Part shown: in pieces, positions 11,121 to 23,400 of the stretch
Layout: the number at the start of each line of letters is the position of its first letter
How positions within the stretch are numbered: position 1 is the first letter of the stretch
NCBI GenBank assembly: GCA_963930775.1
Contig: OZ005689.1
Coordinates: 17,321,775 to 17,385,774, forward strand
Source of the DNA: Cliona cf. orientalis
Lineage: Eukaryota; Porifera; Demospongiae; Clionaida; Clionaidae
Length of the DNA: 64,000 nucleotides
Direction: 5' to 3'
The notes under the pieces: model-generated
Seen by the model: the letters and a program-made list of their open reading frames with translations, nothing else
Told to the model about the DNA's origin: nothing
Database searches by the model: none
Translations under genes and position numbers: made by a program

Positions 11121-12822
11121 TTGTTCGTCATCAATACCTTGTTTATTAACACCTTCTGGCACAGTGTGATTACTTTCAGTATAAATACTATGATATAATA
11201 TAGCCCCCCCCCCCCTTGGGCAAGTATCAACGCTACAGTAGCTCTGTACTGAGGAGGGCGGACTTGAATTGTACATGCAGCCATAACAGTATTAGAGACG
11301 ATGTTTAAACGTCAATGGGGCAAGCCTCCGCGAATCCCACACAAGTATAAATGTTTGGTATACAGATCAGAATTTATGAATGTATTAATAATATTGTAGC
11401 TATGTAGATGATTGACTCAAAACTATAATAATAATAATTTCGGTGAACACACCATTTAAGGTGTACAAGAGATAGAAGTAATAGGTAACTAAGTAGAAAT
11501 TACAGGTAATCACAACAGACAGTGCATAATATCATTGACTCCACATCCAGGTCAGATTTGAGTCGTAAGTATCTCACAAAGTTGGCACAGATGAAATCCT
11601 CTTGGAAGTATATATGTTTTCCAATACTTGTGCCCAATGTAGTGATTATGTCCAATAGGAGTATTAGAGCAGGAGATAAATTGGAGAACGCACCACTTAG
11701 CAAAGCAGAATTCAACTGGCAGATGAAACGGTTATGGTTTGAACGTGTCTCTAGCTACTTGGCTAGTGGCCTCATATATAGTTCAGTGTAGCTAAGATCC
11801 CTCAGTGGCTCTATATTATTTAGGCTCTGTTTCATTTTAACTCTTAGCATATTATACCGATAGCTTGCATGTTGCTAGGCTTTAATCAGTTGCTGCATGG
11901 CTATGTCATGCTGTTGGACTCTACTATGATAGTATCTGAGTATGATTTTTAATTGCATGTATGTATGTTTGCTTATTAACTACCATTAGGCAATTTTTAA
12001 TTAGTGACTGTCTTGAATATCCACTCTAACTACTTTTGCATTGCTTGACTGCATATACTTATGAAATTGCATAATATTATAGCCATTCCCATGTGATCGA
12101 GTGTTTTGTTTTACTCGCTAATTTAATTGTTTGCCTGCTGGTTGTTTCCTACCCTTCTTCTGCATAGAGGCATGCATACTGCTATATTTGCCCATTTACT
12201 TGCTCCATAGCACAGGAGCATACTCTCAACAGCACCATGCAAGAAACAAGCACCTCAGCAGAACCAAGCAGCAGTAGAGCAACAAACATAATTAAGGAAG
12301 CCAAACAAGCTGATATAAACAGTTTCAAATGATAAACTAATTCAAGCAGAATGCAGGCTCATTAAGGCCGCAAATTATAGCATTCAGCAAATTCAAAGAC
12401 TAATAACTATTAGCTATATTCCCCTCACACTATTAAGCGCTGACAGCCAAGCAGCAAATAAGTCAATGCCTTTTTGATGTGTGAATTGCAACAATATCAT
12501 AATTATATAAGTTAGCTATAATTATGGCTATAGCGATCCAGACTCTAAATTTAAGTTGTTATCACCTAAATCACGTTTTCATCATGTCCAGAAAGAAAAT
12601 TGGCCCTGCATAAGTACTGTACCTTCAATTTCTTGACAGATAAGTGCAATTTCTGGAATGTAGTCCTAATTATATATGGACTAGAATTCTCAGCAACCAT
12701 AATTTTGTTAAGGTGAACTACATGACTGTATGCACTACTTAATTTAACACTAAGTCTTAATACAGCTAGTCCAGGATTAGTTGAAGTTATATATACAGTC
12801 CAACTTATGAATTAAAATCAAA
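11121..12822. other. Intergenic between vanin-like and kelch genes
   Basis: AT-rich. It holds a short poly-C run near 11205. An open stretch on the minus strand (11500-11715) looks faintly exon-like but could not be assigned. No repeat with clear ends was found. Confidence 0.5.
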
Positions 12823-15009
12823 CTATACTTTAAAGTATAGAGTGCCCTTGTACACAATATTAAGTCTATTCTCATCATGATATCCTCCTATCAATAGGAT
12901 CTCTGTTGATGACAAAACAGCAACCATAGAGCCAAACTGTGGAGCTGGTAGATCACTGAAATAGATCCAAGAGTTAATAGCTGGCACGTACATGTATACT
13001 TCCTTTGCATTTGCTCCAGATGGCACCTTCTTTCCTCCCATTGTGAGAATGCTGCCAGCTAGTACAGCTGCAGCTGGTTGATTACTTGGGATACTTGGAT
13101 ACTCTTTCCAAGCAGATGTAGGGTGTTCATTCTTACTATGACTGTGAAAGGCCTGGCTTGCTGGTACAGCGTGATGAAGAAGATCATCTACTGAAACATA
13201 GAGGGCTTGATTGAGTCGTGATAGATACTTGTAACCTCCCAGTGCATAGCAAGTGCCATTGGTGATACCCAGTGATATACTGCTGCATGCAACAGGAAGG
13301 GGATAAGTCTTGTACCACTGGAGTGTTCCATGGTTAAAAATTTCGACAGCATTTGTAAACGAAGATGAAGTATTTCGTCCACCTGCCACTACAAGATTAG
13401 ATTTAAGGCTCAGGACACTTGCTGCAAATCTAGCTGATGGCATGGGAGGCACTGTCTGTTTCCATCGCTGCACTCGCTCATCAAAAGAATATATTCCATC
13501 AGTTGCTCGATCATCAATCTTTTTCTTTCCTCCAACAGAGACCAGTTTCCCTAAGACTTGACCTAGACCAAAATATTTAACAGAAAGTGGTGGTAGAGTG
13601 ATCCAGTTGTCTTGAGATGGATCATAGCAGTACACAATGTACTCATTGTCCTCCCTGTCTGTTGTGCCTCCACCGCAGTAAACTCTATCATCAAGAACTG
13701 TTGTGTTTCCTTCACTTAACTTTATTGGTAGGTTAGAACATGGTTTCCAAGATAGACTAGCATATACAACCTGAGTATGTAAATTAATAATAATATGAAT
13801 TCATTGTTGTTGAGCATTATTATAAATTTTAATAGTCTGCATCACAAATTGTTTATTAATTTCAACTATCAAGATAATTATAATGGATTACGATCTTGAT
13901 TATACTGGAGTGAAAAACGGATCTCAAAGGTGCTAGAGCCTTTAATGGATATATATAACTGGAGACTGTATGCCAGTCTTGCACACACACAAAGATTAAA
14001 ACTGTTTGGCTGGCATCAATGACAATTCTTAAGATGTGAATGCCATCATGGCATGCTATGATTATAAATCACTGCCAATACTATTATAAAGATATCAATA
14101 ACAATTTTAAGGAAAGTGCATCAGGGAAGCACTCAGATCAGCAAATGTTGTCCCAGGGTTGCATGTTACACAGCAAATCATTGACAATGTCATGGTTTTG
14201 ATAATACATACTATTTCAAAGGTTGCATGACCTTAAGCTGGCACTATGGATGCCATGAATTTTGCTACCAAGCATGTGCTCCTGTACTCCGGAAGGCAAT
14301 CTATGGTTTTATGGCCTTTATAACAATCCAGTTGCTTTCATGCACGATCCTGGGACATCGTTTAATAAACCAAACATGGTAGTATAGAGACTGAGGTTAT
14401 GATCATGTCAGGTTTATGTTGCATGTGCTTATCATGCAGTTTGAATTTCCTTGAATTAAGAATTGAAAATGTAGTAGAATCTGTAAATTACTAACTGAAG
14501 AGTGTTTATTTATTATCATGTGTTATAGATATATTGTACCAATACCCTATGCATGATACATGGATACTGGGAACTCACTGTCAGTTTTTGGAAATAGAAA
14601 ATGCTTGACAAATCCACTATGAAAAACTTATGAAAGTGTTACAATAATACCAAAATGTCTACACCACCAATACTGATGTTTGTGTACCAGCACGCACAAC
14701 ATAGTGCATACTTGTTACTGAAGGTAGTTAAATATGCTATTATAGCCTCTTACATTAGCTACCAGAATTGATGTATACTATGAATAGTACAGTGTAGGTG
14801 AGTGGAAGGCTTACCTGTTTCTTAGTTGCTAGGACATCTGTTGCCCTGTAGGGTGGCCTACGGGGTGGCACTTTCCTTTCAGGAATAGCCGTATCTTTTT
14901 CTTGCACTGACTGAATGTGTTGTCTAGTGATATTGTATCTCTTTTGCTCGAGTGTCTGTCTAAGTTTTCTCTTTTCCTCTTCATGAGTGACTGTGGATGC
15001 AACTTCCAT
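12823..15009 (-). CDS. Kelch-repeat protein with coiled-coil exon
   Basis: The terminal exon 12823-13770 encodes about 315 residues of kelch repeats, with recurring GG pairs followed by W and a hydrophobic start (for example LVVAGGRNTSS, YALGGYKY, SILTMGGKK, ILLIGGYHDE), ending TLYFKV-stop. It extends upstream of the first Met: in-frame sequence (VVYASLSWKPCSNLP) reaches a good acceptor at 13770. The preceding exon (14815-15009, bounded by CTGTTAG acceptor and CAG/GTAAG donor, both phase 0) encodes a charged helical segment (EEEKRKLRQTLEQKRYN...). Joined, they give a coiled coil followed by a beta-propeller, a layout used for cytoplasmic scaffolding or ubiquitin-ligase adaptors. The 5' end of the gene is not resolved. 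The region 13771-14814 appears to be intron. Confidence 0.7.
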
Positions 15010-15154
15010 CTAACAGAATGTTATAATACAACAAATCTATTGGTTTGGTGTTCTTATAACTATTTCAAAGTGCATGCACATCTATCTATAAAGTCAGTAA
15101 AGGAGGATGTACAAACAATAGCTATTATATAATAAAAAATATCAATAGAGAGTC

Positions 15155-15246
15155 TCAGTGAATGTGATATTCAGGTTGACCTGGTTCAAACCAGTGGCTG
15201 TCTTTAGCTACACCTTGCTGCATGATGTCAATGACAATGCTGTCAG
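15155..15246 (-). CDS. Possible terminal exon, unassigned
   Basis: On the minus strand, an acceptor TTTTCTAG is followed by an open phase-1 reading (DSIVIDIMQQGVAKDSHWFE...) to a TGA at 15155-15157. It could end the gene that contains the duplicated coiled-coil exon at 15573. The domain is not recognised, and the phase does not match that exon's phase-0 donor, so the link is weak. Confidence 0.35.
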
Positions 15247-15572
15247 CTAGAAAACATAAACATACTTCCTTGAGCGGGACGAAAGACATGTAGAGAGCAT
15301 TATAATAATATTTATTCTAGTCATACGTTTACGTGGAAGTATAATATGCTTTGGTTAATCTGATACTTCATGGATCTTGATACTCATTCAAACATCCTCA
15401 TCAAAGAAAATAAGATAATCCCCTTTGGAAACTCATGAGAGTGTGTTTATGCTATCCATACAAGCTCTATTGTTTTTCAAATTAATTTGATAGAACAAAC
15501 TACAACAACAATTATGACTAGATGTTGGTTTTGTACATCATTATATAGCAAGTGAGTGGAAGGTGTAATTAC

Positions 15573-15641
15573 CTGCTTTTTAAGTGATAGATCATCGGTT
15601 CCCCTTTTAGAGTAGGGTAGCACTTTTCTTTCAGGAATGAC
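15573..15641 (-). CDS. Duplicated coiled-coil exon, cut by gap
   Basis: The end of this exon reads VIPERKVLPYSKRGTDDL then SLKKQ before a GTAATT donor, closely matching AIPERKVPPRRPPYRATDVL then ATKKQ in the exon at 14815-15009. The intron flanks also match (GTGAGTGGAAGG after the donor). This indicates a local duplication of exon and flanks. The 5' part is lost in the N run. Confidence 0.6.
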
Positions 15642-15841
15642 NNNNNNNNNNNNNNNNNNNNNNNNNNNNNNNNNNNNNNNNNNNNNNNNNNNNNNNNNNN
15701 NNNNNNNNNNNNNNNNNNNNNNNNNNNNNNNNNNNNNNNNNNNNNNNNNNNNNNNNNNNNNNNNNNNNNNNNNNNNNNNNNNNNNNNNNNNNNNNNNNNN
15801 NNNNNNNNNNNNNNNNNNNNNNNNNNNNNNNNNNNNNNNNN
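15642..15841. other. Assembly gap (200 N)
   Basis: Exactly 200 N, so the true size is probably unknown. It removes part of a duplicated kelch-gene exon and abuts a C-rich run. Confidence 1.
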
Positions 15842-16929
15842 CGCCCCCCCCCCCCTCACGAAAATCCTAAATGAAACCCTGGGGCTGAGCCAGCCATTTT
15901 ATCACATGTCCATACTATAAAATTACAGCAACATAGTTGTGGGTATTTGCAAAAGAGTGCTCGAGTAAAAATAGCTACTAAATTAGTCCAAAAACTGCTG
16001 CCAGAATGCATCAGAAATGCTCTCAGAGAGTCAAAATTTCTAAACTTTTCCGGGGGAGGATGCCCCCTTCCCCCCCCCCCCCCCCCCCCCCCCCAGGCGG
16101 GCTATTGGCACATGCCCACAACCTAACTGTTGTCACAGTACACAGTCAAAGGTCTGAGCCCCCCCCCCCCCCCCCCCCCCCCCCGCTTTTGCTCCGCCCT
16201 TGATAAAGTATCGATTATGTTTCCTTGTTTGCATGTTTGTGGTTGATTGAATATTGACCACTTGCTGATTGAGATACTAAAATTATTGATCTTCACTGAA
16301 TAACAGCAGGCTCTCTCTAATGCTATGCTGAGTTTCTTGGTTCCAATCATATGTATTCCGGAGCAACTCTTGGTCTTATAATAATATTATGTTGAATTGC
16401 CACGGTCATAGGAAATTCAAACCCCACGAACTCTACACTCACACCAACATTGAACTTTAACACTGATTTTCAGCCTATGTACACCAGCCCCCAATATTAT
16501 CAGCATGCTACAATGTACACCTTATTAAAGTTAACCCACTCTAAACTGGATTCACTACATTAAATTTTGCTGCAGTGAATAAATACACACTATTTGCATG
16601 CAGTCGCAATAATGATTACCTAATAATCTCAATGCCATCGGTTGAGTGGAGCAGTCACTTAGTGATGTAGTCTTATAATATTATATTGAAGACAACACTA
16701 AGTCTTAAGCTTGCAATTGTTTTCCTTACAACTTTCAGCAATAAACAATGATCTGATATTAATAGAATAAGTCATGGAACGGACAATATTATTATTATTA
16801 TTAGCTGTATACCAGTATTAGTCTATTACAGTAATAAAATTGTAGTATTGTTCTATTACAGTAATTAATGTAGTATTACTCCATTACAGTTATTAGTAAT
16901 ATTAATGTATAGAAGTTTTTCTATTGCAG
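15842..16929. other. Non-coding: poly-C runs and short tandem repeat
   Basis: Contains C runs at 15844-15855, 16070-16094 and 16159-16184 within what looks like a degraded repeat. About three tandem copies of a roughly 35-bp AT-rich unit (core CTATTACAGTAAT) lie at 16815-16890, just beyond the stop codon of the minus-strand EGF gene and so possibly in its 3' UTR. Confidence 0.6.
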
Positions 16930-17453
16930 CTAAATATCAAATTGTTTCTCTTCATCTTCAGTAAAGTTTATAATATTAAAATCATCTTCATCACCAACAT
17001 TCGAAGCAGCACTCCTGCGTTTGTTAGATTCCCATCCTTTCTGACCAAACTTCATTACACGACGTTCAGCAAACAGCGGATTTTCATACACACTGCATAA
17101 AGGTGCAAGAATTATTACATTATGCCATAAACTCACAATCGCCGAAATTTCTCACAGAGAATTTTGAGTCTCAGGATATTGATTTGGATCGCGTTGTGCT
17201 TGAGCTTCTGCGCCCTTCCTCCTGGCCCTGTATATGTAGATGATGACGCAGGTTGCTAGGATAGCCACAATAAGCAAAAAGAATCCCCCAATGCCACTGA
17301 CTCCAGCAGCAAAGCTGGTAATGCCATCACATGAATGCCCATCATTGCCGAGGGTGTAGAACGATCTGCAGGTACACCTGTAGTTCCCTTCAGTATTGAT
17401 GCAGCCCTGTTCGCATCCTGTCTGGAATCCTTGCACTTGGCACTCATCAACGT
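16930..17453 (-). CDS. C-terminal exons of EGF receptor: last EGF, TM helix, tail
   Basis: Exon 17156-17453 reads [17 protein letters not shown]... (the last EGF), then the transmembrane segment [22 protein letters not shown], a basic stop-transfer (RARRKG) and the tail start. A GTGAGA donor at 17154-17155 joins it in frame to 16930-17092, where the junction gives [12 protein letters not shown]; without splicing there is a stop two codons on. YENPLF is an NPxF-type motif that could bind a PTB-domain adaptor. The end is acidic ([12 protein letters not shown]-stop). The cytoplasmic tail is about 80 residues with no kinase. Confidence 0.8.
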
Positions 17454-20400
17454 CTATATAAAAGTGATTTACTCAGCTAACTATACAAAACCGCAATAAT
17501 ATGCATTAATTAGTACTGACAAAGCACCCGTTACTTCCTAATTGTTATTAGCACCTTGAGGAGAGCACAGCTCAGACAAAAGCACTTTTAAGTAGCTTTT
17601 ACTCAGCCATGCACTAATTTCCAGAACTCTTATAATTATGTACCTTCACAAGTGTGCTGATCATCTGTTAGGACGTATCCTTGTAGGCAACTGCAAAAGT
17701 AGGAATCATGAGTGTCGGTGCAGTTGTGATTACATCCACCATTGTTCAATTCACATTCATCGATATCTGAAATCAATAGAAGCAGTAATTTTACGATTCA
17801 CTGAAAGTGGATTTGAAAGCTTACTAGTGCAGCTAAATCCGTTGGGAGCAAGCATGAAGCCAGGACTACATGAACAAGCATATGAGCCAACGATATTGAT
17901 ACACGACTGCTCACAGTTATAGTTCCCTATAGTGCACTCATCAATGTCTGTGATCAATCATACCACAGATAAAGCCATGGGAGAAGGGAGTATGGGATGG
18001 AGATGATTGCATTACCTAGACAAGTTCCATTGTCAGCCATCCTGAAGCCTTCTCCACATGTGCATATGTATGAACCAACAGTATTCTTACAAACATGATG
18101 GCAGGTGTCAATCTCCAAAATGCACTCATTGATGTCTATAATAATAGTTGTCATTAATGTTTCTGTGTATGTTTTTAAGTGTGCATGCCTATTGTGATGC
18201 ACTTACCATCACATATTCGTCCATTCCTATTGAGGGAGTAGCCAGGGTTGCAAGTGCAACTGTAGCTACCCAGTGTGTTATTGCAGTTCTGGTCACACAG
18301 GTCTGCTCCCAGTGCACATTCATCAATATCTAGGGAGCAATGTAATAATATTACTGCAGGTGAGCAACTAGAACGTCCTAAGCACCAGGCACCACAAATA
18401 ATTATTGTTCTATGACAGGAGATCTATAGACGTCTGATGACAGCTCATAGCACCAGCAATAAACTATAAAGCTGATGAACTAGTCCTGCTGGTATGGAAA
18501 GCTAGACGCAGGTTGCACTCTAGAGTGCTATTAGCTAGCTCTTTAATTAAGTAGCCATAGACCACATACCATTACATGTGCGTCCATCATTGTTCAGATT
18601 GTACCCTGAAAAACATTCACAGGCGTAGGAACCATCTGTGTCCCGACAAGCTTGTTCACAATTATCCATGCCTAGCCTGCATTCGTCAACATCTAGAACA
18701 GTGAAAACAAGGAAAATAAACGCTGTCATTGTAATTATTATCATTATAGCTTTATGTACAGCTTATTGCAGTATGTACTGAATTTGCCAGGAAAAGAAAT
18801 GAAAGCACACAACACACTCTCTTCACTTATAGTAGAATTGAGCAAAGAGGATTGTGTTTCATGCTGCCCGCCAAAGCATCTACTTTTAAGTTTTAAATCC
18901 AGCTTTATGGTTAGTTGGCTAGGTATGATCTCACTGTTGCAGCTGAATCTGTTGATGGATAGTGTGTAGCCAGGATTGCAAGAGCACTCGTAAGAACTTT
19001 CAGTGTTAGTGCAGATCTGCTCACACAAATGCAAATTTTCATCACATTCGATAATATCTGCAGCAAATCAAATTCATTCGATGCTTAGCTTTGCAGTTCT
19101 TATCATTTTAAATTTACTAACCACTACAAGTTCTTCCATCTAGTGGGTTCAGCCTATAGCCAGTGTTGCAGCCACACACGTAGGACCCAACAGTGTTGAT
19201 GCAGACTTGCTCGCATGTGTTCATGGTGGAGTTGCACTCATCAAAGTCTAGAAAATGGGGTATATACAATAGCATCAATTTAATAATAATACTTTATGCT
19301 TTGATTTCACCATTGCATGAGCGGCCATCTCTACCCAGGACATAGCCGGCGTCGCAGTCACATGTGTAGCTGCCAATGGTGTTCTGACATATATGCTCAC
19401 ACAGGTCAGTTCCCAGAGTGCATTCATCAATATCTGTTAAAATAATAAATCATATCATATTAAGAAGCATATCTGACACAAATGCATTAAATTTTAGCTA
19501 TGTCAATGCTTTGGGCTAATGTTCAACAAAATGGCATGACTATTCGTGCACTGCATGCATGTGTAATGTTGTGAAGAGGTAAGAGAATAGCAAAGTGGAA
19601 TCCGTGGCTGAAAAAATGTATGAGCCCACTTGGGGAACCCAGGATTTATTCAGAATAATATTATCATGACATTGCATGATATTGTAGTAGTGTACACATA
19701 CCACCACAGGTGAATCCATCAGATTCAAGGTGGTAGCCAGTGTTGCAGCTGCATGTGTAGGATCCAACCGTGTCCATACAATTTTGCTGGCAAAGATCGA
19801 TGCCCAGGCTGCACTCATCAATGTCTACCATTGAAACAAGAGGGACATTAATTACATTGTATCATACTGGACTTTATAGTACTCTCTTACTCAAGCAGTT
19901 AAATCCATTGATGGAGAGAGAGTAGCCAGGATCGCATGCACAGCTGTAAGAGCCATTGGTGTTTATGCAAACTTGCTCACAAATATGAAGATTTTCACTG
20001 CATTCATTTGTTTCTAGAGTATGCAATACATCATCAACGGGGTTAGACTCTAGTGGTTAGTCTTGACTTACCATTACAAGTCTTTCCATTCTCATTGAGC
20101 CTATACCCTGTAGGACAGCGACAAGTGTAGGATCCTGGAGTGTTGATACAGATTTCCTGGCAATTGTTGACACTGCTATCACTGCACTCGTTGATGTCTG
20201 CACAAAGTAAATAGTAGTTAGTCTATTATAAACAAATGGGCATAAGAAGCACTACATATGAGTGGGCATGCTACCACACATTAAGGTGACTAGGCAGCCA
20301 GTATCATGTCTCAAAGACATTGAGATGGCAATATATTAATTTCAGCTTAAGAGTGACCACTCTTCAATTTCAAGTTATAGCATACCATCACAGGTGAATC

Positions 20401-23400
20401 CATTTTTGTTGATTGTGTATCCACTGTGGCAGATGCAGGTGTAATTCCCAGGATTGTTGTTGCATTCCTGATCACATACATTGGTCCCTGTTTCACACTC
20501 ATCAATATCTATGCATATCAATATAATAGGATGGAGTGTATTATACAATAAGCTTACAGGCTAAAAATTTAATGCTTTCTGAAGGGGACCAAAAGCAAGG
20601 ATATAACAGTATTACATTAGACCCTTCCTTCCAATCTCAGCAATTTTTTACAGGTGCTACATGTAGTCTTTTCATAAATACTATGCCTTGTACTTTAAAT
20701 ATTACCAGTGCAGGTGCGCCTGTCACTCTGATCCAGGGTGTAACCCGGTCGACAACTGCATGAGTAAGAGCCTGGTGTGTTGTGGCAAATGTGGTCACTG
20801 CAGGCATGGGTGTTCACAGTACACTCATCAATATCTGTCAAATGAAAATTGTTATGTGTGTAGCTCAAGATCCTAAAGTACATAATAGTAATACCATTGC
20901 AGCTAAATCCATTAGAAGCAAGATTGTAGCCATCAAAGCAAGAGCAAACAAAGGAGCCATGTGTGTTGTTGCAGATATGCTGGCAGGTGTGATCATCTTC
21001 ATTACACTCGTGTATCTCTAGATGAAGAAAAGAGGAGCATGCTGCTGATACAAGACTGCATTTCAACTGGTCATACCTTCACACTTGCGCCCATCAAGCC
21101 TAAATCCAGGATTACACTGACATGCATAAGAGCCAGGAGTGTTGACACAGATTTGTTGGCAGGCATTGGTTTCATTTGAAGCACATTCATTATCATCTAA
21201 ATCATACCTGTAACTATTACAACAGGGCTCGGTTTTAGATAGAAATTATGGCGACATACCATCACATCTGCGGCCATCAATATCAAGGGTGTATCCAGGG
21301 TCACAGCTGCATGTGTAGCTTCCAATGTTGTTGTGACAGGTCTGATCACATAGATCATTGCCCAGAGCACACTCATCCACATCTATGAAAACGCCACACA
21401 ATTATTCAGGTGTGTCAAAATATTACGTATCTACTAATGTACCATTGCAGCCATTTCCATTTGAATCAAGTGTGTAGCCATCACGACAGCTGCATGAGTA
21501 AGAGCCCTGTGTATCACGGCAGATTTGGGCACAACCGTTAATGCCAAGGCTGCATTCATCTATGTCTATAGAGTAGAATCAAATACGTTCATATCCACGA
21601 AATAACACAATGAGCAGCTAGCTTACTTGTACAGCTGATTCCATTATTAGAAAGGATGTAACCAGTATAGCAGGAACAATTGTAAGAGCCAGCTGTATTT
21701 GTACACTCCTGTTCACACAGTGAACCTTCAATACACTCATTGATATCTGTGTGGAAGAGAATAAAGGGAAATGATATCAGTGCCAACGATCATGTGTTGA
21801 TTGCATTGTCGGTTATTTCAATCAACAGAATGAGTCAGTCTCACCAGTACAAGTTCTTCCATCAGAACTCATCCTATATCCGGGATTGCACTGACACGTG
21901 TAAGACCCAAGAGTATTGATACAGATATGTTGACAGTCATTGGTGGTAACTGAATCGCACTCATTGATATCTGTATGCAATCATTGTAGTGAGCTACTAT
22001 AGCTGCAGGTGTTGTAAGACCTTGCCTACCATCACATGCATGTCCATCATTATTGAGAGTGTATCCAGTGTTGCAACTGCAGTTGTAGCTGCCTGCTATG
22101 TTGTGGCAATTCTGCTCACACTGGTTGCTTATTTCGTCACATTCATTGCGCTCTATAATTATGTCACAAATAATGATATTGTTCCCAAACCTCATAATCT
22201 TATTATAAGCATATAATACAGATACAGTTATGAGGAGCCTAATTTCTGTTTAGGTTAGGCATTAGCTATACAAACCATTGCAAGTGAATCCATCTGCATC
22301 CAGTGTGTACCCTGTTCGACAGCTGCAAGTGTAGGAACCATGGGAGTTCATGCAGTCGTGGGCACAGTTGTCAATCTCCAACGTACACTCATCAATATCT
22401 ATTACATTGAATAATGTCATATGCACATGTATCACATCAATCAGGTTCCAGCCTACGTAGCTCTCCTGCAATGCATACCTGTGCAACTGAATCCATTCCT
22501 GGAAAGACCATAGCCTGGATTGCACGAGCAAACATATGAACCGTATGTGTTGGTGCACAGGTGCTCACAACGACTGCTATTACCAGTACACTCGTTGATG
22601 TCTGCATTCAAGAAAGTCAGACCATGATGTAACACATACATGTACAGCTTCAGTAAAGTAAGAATTCATCTAGCTATGGCACATACCATCACAATTTCGC
22701 TTATTAGCATTCAGCCTGAATCCATTATTGCATTGACAAGTGTAATTTCCAGGAGTGTTGGTGCAAATCTGCTGGCAGGAGTTGGTGGTATTGGAAGCAC
22801 ATTCATTAATTTCTGTGATAGTTTTGCACAATTTTATAGATAGAAATTTCACAGGCAACATGTCTATGTACCATTACAAGTGAGGCCATCACTGTTGAGA
22901 GTGTATCCAGCATTGCAGCTACACCTGTAGCTGCCAATGATATTGAGGCAGTTCTGGGTACACCTGTCCGTTCCCAGTGTACATTCATTGATATCTAAAA
23001 TGCACGACATAATCGTTATGCTTTATCATAAAATTTACTATGCATGATACCATTGCAAGAACGTCCATCAGCATCCAGCGTGTACCCCAACTGACATCTG
23101 CAAGTGTAGGAACCCTCCGTATCTGCACAAGTCTGATAACAGACATCGATGCCAAGGGCACACTCATCAATATCTGGTATAAAATTGTTTCACATGAGGT
23201 ATAAATAATATCAGGAGGGATTTAGCTCACTCTGGCAGGTGAATCTTCCAGAGAGAGTATATCCAGTTCTGCAGCTGCATGTGTAATTGCCAAAGGTATT
23301 CTGGCAGTCTTGATCACACCTGTCCAACTCCAAGGCACACTCATCAATGTCTACACATAATATTAATATAGATAGCATTGTACCCAAATAGTTACAATCT

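Noticed and set aside
11500-11715. Minus-strand open reading (IGKHIYFQEDFICANFVRYL) that looks exon-like
   Set aside because: No recognised family, no convincing splice partner on either side; kept out of the gene list.
12237-12330. Short ATG-led reading MQETSTSAEPSSSRATNIIK
   Set aside because: About 31 codons without splice partners or homology; chance cannot be excluded.
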